Source: Selaginella moellendorffii (Eukaryota; Streptophyta; Lycopodiopsida; Selaginellales; Selaginellaceae). From it: a stretch of DNA of 64,000 nt. How positions within the stretch are numbered: the first letter of the stretch is position 1; each line of letters starts with the position of its first letter. Shown here piece after piece: positions 55,901 to 64,000 of this stretch. The stretch is from assembly GCF_000143415.4 (NCBI RefSeq), contig NW_003314361.1, positions 427,115 to 491,114 on the forward strand, in the 5' to 3' direction. The position numbers and the translations under genes were made by a program. The notes under the pieces were generated by a model that searched no databases, was not told where the DNA came from, and saw nothing but the letters and a program-made list of their open reading frames with translations.

Positions 55901-58570
55901 TAGTTCTATGAGGAGATAAAAAAGCTTAGAAATAAAATCTTGAGTAATTTTAATATCCCCTCAATCCATTTTGAAAGTTAATTTTATAAGATTCCATAAT
56001 TAAAGAATCAATCTACCTTTCTATAGTCTTATAAAGTTTGATCTAACTTTATAAAATTTTTCTAGACCCTTATCGTTCATTCAGTTGGCTATAGCCACTT
56101 TATCTATGCATTTAGATAGCTCATCACAATGAATCCTTGCCAAAACTTCATCCATAAGCTTATCCATAGTTTTATACTTTGAGATATAGACAATATTTAT
56201 GTTTATATTTTCATAGTACTTCCTTAAACAATTTAAATTTACTATTGTAATATCATCCCCAATTAAGGTGTGCACTTCAGCCATTCCTAGAGCTGATATT
56301 TTAGGCAAAATGAATGGACTATTCTATTTTTTCTTAAATTTATTTCCAAAAGCATCTATTTTGCCTTAATACCAAAGGACTTTATTTTTTGGCTTAAGGT
56401 TACAAGAGATTTTCAATTGTCTATCATGTTTAGCCATTTTAGCTTTTTGAATTGCATGCAAGATATATATTTCTCTAAGCTTAAGTTTGTCTAAGTTTTC
56501 TATTTTAGCAAATCTTTCCTTAAGAGCTTTTTTTCCGTTTAAGTCATTTTTAATTGCAATATGCAAAAAGGGAATTATAAATTCCATGGGCGTTCCAGAT
56601 TTCTAACCATAAATAATATGAAATAGTGTTATGTCTGTGAATACTTTATATACAGTTTTATAAGATTATAAAACATTTAGGATTTCTCATCCTAGTCTTT
56701 TTTATTGTGGTTAGAAGATTTTCTAACTAAGTGGTAGGTACAAAGATTGCAAATAAATGAACATCTGAGAGTTTGTCTACCTTAATATTAAGTGATTCTT
56801 CTGTAGTAATGTGGCTTAAGCAATCAGCTTATTGATAAAATTTCGCAGGTCTATGTACTATTTAAAGATTATATTTTTGTAATAGTAAAAACCATTTAGT
56901 TAGTCAAGCAAAGATGCATGGTTTGTTGATGATATATAAAAGAGTTTTATAGTCAGCAAAGACAATTACTTTTGTTGCCAAAAGAATAATTTTTAAATGT
57001 TTGTAAAGCATAAACTACACCTAAGGCCTCTTTTTTAGTTGTGTAATTATGCTCAGCAGGATTTAAGTGTTTGCTAGCATAGTAGATAGGGTGATATTTT
57101 TTATCATTTTGTGTCTAAGACAATATTACACTTGTAGCAATATCAAAAGTATCTATCTATAAATGAAACTCTTTTGTCCAATCTGGCTTAACAAGTATAG
57201 ATGCTTCTTTGAGGCATTGTTTAAACTATAAAATACTTCTTGACAATCTTCATCCATATAAATGGAGTATATTTCTTTAAAAGATTGATAAGTGGCTTGG
57301 TAATCTTTGCATAAGCTTTTATAAATTATCTATAATAGCCAACTTTGCATAGAAAGCAATAAAGACTTTTTAACTCATATGGTGGAGATATTATTTCACT
57401 CACTTGAGTTTTGTCTTTATCTACATAGATGGCTTCTTTGTATATAATATGACCTAGAAGTATGTTAGAATTTACAAAGAAAGTACACTTCTTTGGATTA
57501 AGAGAAATGTTATATTCTCTACATTTTTGAAAACATTTTTGCAAGAAAATTAAATGTTCCATTTTTTAACTAAAAACACTAAAATCATCCATGAAATTCT
57601 TAAAAATCAATAAAATATTCTCTAAAAGTGTCCATAACAACTTTAAAAATATAAAAGAAGAATTGAATAGGAAAAAGGCATTTTGCAATAGGCATATACT
57701 TCTTATGGGCTTATAAAAGTTGTTTTGTGTTAATCTTCAAATGCTACTTCCACTTAGTTATATCCAAAGAATCCATCTAAAAATGAATACATCTTATGAC
57801 TTGCTATTGAATCCAGAATTTCATTTATGAAAGGATTAGGAAACATATCTTTTTTTATTACATTATTTAGCTTTTTGTAATTCACACAAATTTGTAACTT
57901 GCCATTTTTCTTAGGCATAATTACAAGTGGTGAAAGTTATTAAGCATTTTGGATTGGATAGATGAATCTTGTCTGAAGAAGTTTATTGATTTTCTTTAAC
58001 TTTACTTTAGTAATTAAGATTCATCCTATAGGGCATTTGCCTTTTAGGCATATTTCTTGAGAGTATTTTAATATGATATGTACAGAGTTCTAGTGGGATG
58101 CTTTTTAAATCTATATAAGACCAAACAAAAATTTCCTTTTAGTCTTTTAGTAAATTTATGGCTTGATTGCGAAATTCACTTTGAAATATTTGAGCAATTG
58201 TGACAGTATGTGAATTATTCTCATCTGCTAAATTAATTTGCTCAAATAGTTTATCACAAGAAATATATGAAATATAGTTTCTCTACTGATCAATTTTAGG
58301 CAAGATCCTCCTTTAGGGAGAAATTAGGGAGAAATTCATTTAAAAGAGGTTTGCCTAAATTTGCCAAGAGCAATAGGCTACTTTTTCTAATTTCACAGTT
58401 GTAAGGGTAAGGTTGGTTGTAAGCTATAAGGTAAGACCTACTGTGAAGTAGGTAAGCTATTCCAGAATTGGCTATTATGCACCAAAGACTTTGTATTAAA
58501 TTAGTCTTAATCACATTAAGCACGGGCAAAAAGGGAAAGTCCTCTTGTGCACCTAAGTGGAGAGATTGAG
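55901..58570 (-). pseudogene. Decayed Ty3/gypsy pol fragment (minus): RT, RNase H, integrase end
   Basis: The minus strand at 57562-57326 reads HLIFLQKCFQKCREYNISLNPKKCTFF then LLGHIIYKEAIYVDKDK and FLCKVGYYR, the gypsy RT thumb/connection. At about 57140-57000 lies RNase H-like YHPIYYASKHLNPAEHNYTTKKEAL. 56587-56366 gives the integrase C-terminal segment IAIKNDLNGKKALKERF...KHDRQLKISCNLKPKNKVLWY. Many stops; the central integrase is largely missing. Its integrase tail differs from family A (no chromodomain), so this is a second gypsy lineage. Confidence 0.72.
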
Positions 58571-60600
58571 GATTAATAACCCTTCACAATCTTAATAGAA
58601 GTTGATTGGGGGAATTAAGATAGACAAAACAAGAATGTTTACTAACAATCCATCACATCTATCAAAAGATATATTTTTTCTTATAGACTTAGACAAAAGT
58701 TTATTGATCCCCACTCTATGTGACTAAGAAAAAGTATAATAAAGAAAAAACAAAACTATCTTATATGTCTAACTAGGCCAACGAATGATAGATTTAACAA
58801 AATTGCTTAAATAGCATAACAAATTACTAAGCGACATACTTAGTAATATTTTGCTCAAGTTATATAGAAGTCTAATGATAATCTAGGTTTCCCTATAGAC
58901 TAAACACTTATTTTGTTTATACTAATTGCAAAAGAGAGCATTTCCTATCAAATTGCAATAAGCACAATGGCAATTGTAAGAACGGCAATAGGCACCATCA
59001 TCACATATCCATCCTTTTTTTGAATTAAAGGAGAGGACATATAACTATATATTGATAAACGTATATATACATTACCCTAGTCCCAAAGGGATCAAAACAA
59101 AATTGAGAGCACACTCTCAAAGAAACTAGCGAAACTACGAGAATGAATACCCGACACTGCTCTTGGGCCATCTACCTCCCAGGTGATTCCACTGCAAAGC
59201 TTGAAGCCATCTGCTACTCTCCATGACCTGCAAGACTTGCCACAGAGCGCTCCACCACCAATATACCTTTGGTGCCAAAACAGTGTCTAATCGTGATAAA
59301 ACTCCAACTCATAACTCCATACAAGGTGTGAACGTCCTCCAACTCAAAGATGGAGTATACTACTTTGCCTCCCACACAAGACAAGTGTGCTAGCTCATCT
59401 TCACTAGAGTCCTAGCCCTGTAATAGAGACTAAAAAAAGGGCATGAACCTCCTATTAAGGAAGTAAAGCTTACGTGTGTAATACCAAATTAACTTTGTTT
59501 GCCACTAGTCCTAATTGTGGCAACAATCTTTGCCACTAGATCCAAAAATCCTCCCTTCCCGATCATCCTCAAAGTCATGCATGGTCTTCCAAAGAAAATC
59601 CAAAAAGCTGGGAATATTTTCAAGTCTTAGTTGCTCCAAGTCACCCCTAAGGTGACATCTAGCTCCACCAATCCTTAGCTGCTACTGTCTTTATCGTGCA
59701 TCAAGGCAAACAAGATCACATAAATCTTGGCAAAAAGCTCCATTTCTAAAGCTTTTGCAACTGATTGTCCACTGTAAAAATACCTTAAGTGCCTCTTAGG
59801 ACCACCAGCCCTAGAAGCCCTAGTTGCCAAGGAACTTAGCCCTAGAACAAGGCAAACCCCATTAACTACATACATGTGGCAATGAGTACTACATATAGGT
59901 GGCAGTACTACATTGGGGAGTTAGGGTTAGGGTTAGCGAGTAAGTGATCTTTACACACATGCAATAAACCCTAACAAAAACCTCCTAATTCTAGAGTTGG
60001 GGTCATCCAGATCTACCGGATCCCAAATCTAAATGAAGTGCTGCTGCTAGAAGTGCTTCTCACCACTCCCAAGATGTCAGCCATGTTATCAAATTAACAA
60101 AAAGAGCGAAAATTAAGCCATGGGAGAGAAAAGAGGAGAAAATGAACTCAATCCTTTGCCATAGCCACTCCTGCAAAGCTATGTCCCACTTCCTTACCTC
60201 AATCACTCCCATAACTTGATTTCCCCAAAAGCCCTAAATCGTAAAAGCTTGCAAACCCTAGCCTTTGCTGCAACTAGGGTGAGTGAAATCTCCAAACCCA
60301 TGATAAATCTCACTGCACCGTTGTAAGAGGACATGAAGCTCTACTCCTACAAGCCCCACATCAAAGGAATCAAAGAAACTTCTACTGTTCAGGAGAAATC
60401 AAATTCCAAGTGTAGAAATGCTTCTTTTGAGAGAAGAGAGGGAAAAAAGGAAGGAGGAGAGCCTTATATGATGTTGCCATGGCATGTGTGTTGCTGCTGC
60501 CATCTTCCATGCTCCCTCTTTTGCTCCTTCTCACACTCTATCTCTAGTGCTTTCTTGCCATTCTCAAAACCTAAAAATTAGGGTTTTTTTTCAGAACTGC
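58571..60600. other. Sequence between opposed gypsy fragments, possibly LTR or leader; no gene
   Basis: GC content rises between 59100 and 60560. A TTAGGGTTAGGGTTAG stretch lies at about 59921-59936 and further AACCCTA words near 60250-60270. I see no LTR ends I can pair and no intact ORF above 82 codons. Confidence 0.35.
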
Positions 60601-63152
60601 ATATTAACAATACATATAAGCAATTAAACTCAATCAAGTAGATGGACAGAAAAAGAATCTTTTCCCTTATACACTCAAAAGTAAAGCCAAAGACTGGTAT
60701 TATGACAATGAACTCAAAAAGCTTGGCACATTTGTTAAGCAAACAAAGTTTTTCCTTAAAAATTTTTTCATTTAAACAAACCCAGGAGAAAATTATGATG
60801 AGTTGCAAAAGTTTCATAAAAAAAAATCTAAGATAATTGGGGAATATACAACTCGATTCAACAAACGTTATAAGTATTATAAAAACTTAGTCTTAGACAA
60901 AATACTCCTACGCCTATACATATAAGGTTTTAAGAAAATTTATCGTGAACATGCAACAAAAAAAGTTAATGCAGATTTTGATGATTTGAATAAAGCTATG
61001 ATTATTTACCAAGATCTCATAAAACAATATGATATGGTAGATATGGTAAAGTCAATTGAGAAAATGACTCCTATAGACAAGAAAACTAATCGTCTAAGAA
61101 GCCTTAAACTGCAAACCAATTTTAAACAAGGGATTTGGTGAACTAGATGCAAAAATGAAAGCTATAATAAAGAAGAATGCAAATTCCAATTGATCAAATG
61201 CCAAATTTGTGAAAAAGAGGGGCATTTAGTTAAGGAATATAGAACCTTTTTTAAACAACTAAAAGGCTAATAGGCAATCCAAATTAATAAAATAACACAT
61301 AGGCAAAGTTATTAATTTGACAATAGAAGTTATTGTAAAAATATTGATTACAATGATAATTGAAGTGCTAAACATAAATATTCATGCACTAAAAGGTAAG
61401 ATAACCATTGAGATTATCTGTCTAAGGGTAATTTTTGAAATTATTCATTTACCTGTGAAGAAAATAGGCTTAGACACTATAATTAGCCTCACTCAGCCTA
61501 GAAGTTACAATATGTCTAGAAATTATAAGGCCAAAAAGGTATGATCAAGCTAAGACTTCAGCTCACTATTTTAGGCCATATAATCAAGTTAAATCATCAA
61601 GAAAGAATGATAAACCTCTTAGGGATACGCAATTTACAACTAGGCAAATTGAGGTAGAATGGTCAAATATGGAAAAACTACCTAATGTTTGTATCATGAC
61701 TAAAGCCTAACAAAGAAGGGTTGAATTTAAAAGCCATAATGAAGTAGAAATTATCCATAACTATTAATGATGACAAAAGAAAAAGATTAATAAAAAAATC
61801 ATTCAACAACTCTAAGACTTGCAACTATAAGTCAATTAAAGAATAGTGATTCTAATATAGAGAGTCCCAAGATTTTATAGGATGACATGAATTTACCACT
61901 AGCGCAAAAGGAAAATTCTATATTAAAGCTAAATGGCAAGGATGAAAAGAAGGCAGTAAAAAACATTTTAAATGCTGAAATTACATTTGCTCTAGGCCAA
62001 CTTCCCACTATGCATCTTATTTTATAATTATATTGCTCAAAGAGGCTTTTGCCTAAGAAGAAAGAAACTTTAATCCTATTTATGGCCATTACTCCCTGAA
62101 GAAGGAAGAAACTTTAATTCCATTTATGGCCATTGTTTGCCAAAGAAGGAAGAAATTTTAATCCTATCTATAGCTATTGCAATTGAGCCAAAGGATTGTA
62201 ATGATGAAGTTTCTACAATTGATATAAAGATTGGTAAGAATTTATTATTTGGAATTTTTATTAATGGTAGCTCAAGTGTACATATTCTAGAAAAGAGTAT
62301 TTACAAAACATTAGGCCTAGGCCTAATTTAAATAGCCTCATTTAATATACAAGTGGCAAATGACTAAAGTCTTAAGCTCATTAGAATTATTAAAAATGTC
62401 TTAACCAATGTGCTTAACCTAAAGTACAAACTCAGTTATGTTGTGCTTAAAATGACATAACAAAATTTTGCCTACAAAACTCTATTAGGCAAACTTTGGC
62501 TAAAAATTACTTGTACAAACCAAAACTAAAAAAATGATTTTATGCATATAAAGTAGGGCAACTAAAAAAGATGTATGCCCATTACTTTTACCATACAGTT
62601 GGAAAGGAAATATCAACCCCTCAAAACTCAATTTTATGATTAGAAAGAAGGTTTAGACAATTTCCAAGAACAAAAAATTTTGAAAGCTTTCTTTGAAATT
62701 GAATCAATTTTTAAAGTTTTAGTACCTAGACAAAAAGCCTCTAGTACAGCTATAACATACTAAAGACTAATTTGAATGGGGTATAAAGATTATTTCATGA
62801 AATTGCCCTGTGGAATCAATATAAAGGTTAAATTGTTTAGTGTATGATAGTCTATTTTAGATAAATTTATTTGTGGAATGACATTAGGTAGTTTTTCAAG
62901 AATGTGATATCTAATTTGTGGAAAACTTTGCTTTATATTTAAACAAAAATTGTTTTTCAAGGCAAATTTCCCTCTAGCCTCTTTTCAAATGGGCAATACA
63001 AATCTCTATTCAATCTTATATAACAAAATTTTGAGTTTCGCAATATATTTCAAAAAATTTGGAAGTGTCTAAAGTTATTTCACATTTTTGGATAAAACCT
63101 CTCTAAATTTGTTCTAGTTTTTTAGAGATCAAGTGATGGTAGTAGTGTTTCC
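60601..63152 (+). pseudogene. Decayed Ty3/gypsy gag and protease fragment (plus)
   Basis: Gag remnants are followed by a Cys/His knuckle CQICEKEGHLVKEYR near 61197-61240, where the last Cys is Tyr. A basic region follows. Near 62160-62320 is retropepsin-like IDIKIGKNLLFGIFINGSSSVHILEKSIYKTLGL; the active-site D-G/S-G has become N-G-S. RT N-terminal traces may follow up to about 62900. Cut at about 63152 by the second Mutator-like element. Opposite in strand to the pol fragment at 56-58.5 kb, so not one continuous element. Confidence 0.6.
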
Positions 63153-64000
63153 AAGCGCAAACCACTCTTGAGCTCATGAGCTGAAAAGTTGAACTTGCAA
63201 GTTGAGCTCAATTTTCAATTGCAGTTTAATACAAATATTATAAATTTTTAAAAATTAAGGTTATAGAAAACCTAACTTTATACTATATTTTCATAACTCT
63301 CTATATTTTATATGGATAAAACTATTTTAGAAAAGGCTTCTTTTCCAAGAATTTAAATATTTATTATATGTTATTTTATTTCAGTTCGTCAAAACATAAA
63401 ATAAAATGGGTCTAATATTGGTAGTTTCAACTCTTGAAATCTTTCTTCTTAGGGTAGTGATTCAAGGACTAGGAGCTGCAATATTCATTCCATTGCATAA
63501 CATATTCAAACCATACAAGAGATAGAAAAAGAGGATAATGAGAATAATGATCATATATTGGAAATAAATGTAATGATAAAGGGTACAAAAATTTAGGTGA
63601 AAAAGAATGCCCTCTTATTTATTTTAAAAAATTGCAATTTTGTGACTTTCAAGAAATGCCCACATAGCGTAGTGTACTTACCGAAAACCCTGAATAAATC
63701 TTAGTATCTATTTTCTAGTTTTTGGTGGAAACAGTGGTGACAATTAGTATAACAGCATATACATTCTTGCAATACATTCCAATATCATGGCCACAAACTA
63801 TTATGAAATATGTTTTAATATGGTGAAGATAAAAATAGAAACACACTAGTATTACAAATAGTATTGTAAAAAAGAAAACTTGGAAGTATATTAAATGAAA
63901 TGAATGTTTTATTATTAGTTATATAAAGTATAAAAAGTATATATTACCAATAGAGAATAAATATTGATAGTCTTGGAGAATATTATTAGCTCCAAATGTC
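63153..64000 (+). mobile_element. Second, decayed copy of the Mutator-like element (right end, inverted; runs off window)
   Basis: Starts AAGCGCAAACCACTCTTGAG, matching the right terminus of the 31.7-43.5 kb element read on the minus strand. It then follows that element in order: the GAGCTCAA-rich terminus, AATTTTCAATTG, AACATAAAATAAAATG, the remnant of the C2H2 gene (near 63450-63680, with stops), and the convergent 3' end of the transposase gene (GAGAATAAATATTGATAG near 63954). The copy is broken by substitutions and small deletions, so it is older. The rest lies beyond 64000. Confidence 0.8.

Noticed and set aside
59921-59936. Telomere end
   Set aside because: Only about three TTAGGG-like units, flanked on both sides by ordinary sequence; plant telomeres are mostly TTTAGGG and terminal.

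Overview
This is plant nuclear DNA, mostly transposable elements. It has GT-AG (and some GC-AG) introns, a plant trihelix factor, a plant-type SET methyltransferase gene, and Ty3/gypsy, PIF/Harbinger and Mutator-like transposons. The first 2.9 kb is GC-richer, with many introns of only about 43-84 bases, which recalls compact-gene lycophytes such as Selaginella. That placement is inference. Three runs of N and a homopolymer-rich stretch near 10.7-11.0 kb mark assembly gaps.

Layout. 1-2913: a divergent host gene pair, a trihelix transcription factor (minus, cut by the window edge) and a 14-exon SET/Rubisco-LSMT-like methyltransferase (plus). About 3.0-7.2 kb: two partial minus-strand units of LTR family B. 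7.2-18.2 kb: a decayed plus-strand gypsy chromovirus (family A) with a minus-strand sibling fragment, a nested family A LTR and a 4.7 kb PIF/Harbinger element. The Harbinger element carries a fragment of a host rhamnogalacturonate lyase gene with its introns. 18.2-31.7 kb: family A LTRs and long non-coding internal regions in opposed orientations, including a solo LTR of family C with its target duplication.

31,717-43,481 is the outstanding feature: an 11.8 kb Mutator-like DNA transposon flanked by an 8-bp duplication (GCCTAATG), inserted in a family A LTR. Besides a MULE transposase with a SWIM zinc finger (about 1,055 aa, 4 exons) it carries a divergently transcribed gene for a protein of at least 1,045 aa. 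That protein joins a proline-rich segment, a ParB-like domain (DGNHR motif) and a beta-class N4/N6 DNA methyltransferase-like domain. Two small related C2H2/C2HC proteins and a short unknown ORF complete it. Its main reading frames are open, unlike nearly all other elements here. A decayed, inverted second copy starts at about 63,153 and runs off the window.

43.5-49 kb: the rest of the interrupted LTR, a 1.5 kb family B LTR with a hexamer array, and short LTRs of family D. 49.0-49.6 kb: a host Ole e 1-like secreted protein gene whose proline-rich tail falls in an N gap. 50-63 kb: AT-rich sequence with a (TA)n tract, another family D LTR, and decayed gypsy fragments on both strands.

Only the genes at 1-2.9 kb and 49.1 kb look like resident host genes. 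The central transposon may combine its own mobilisation machinery with a DNA-modification-type protein.
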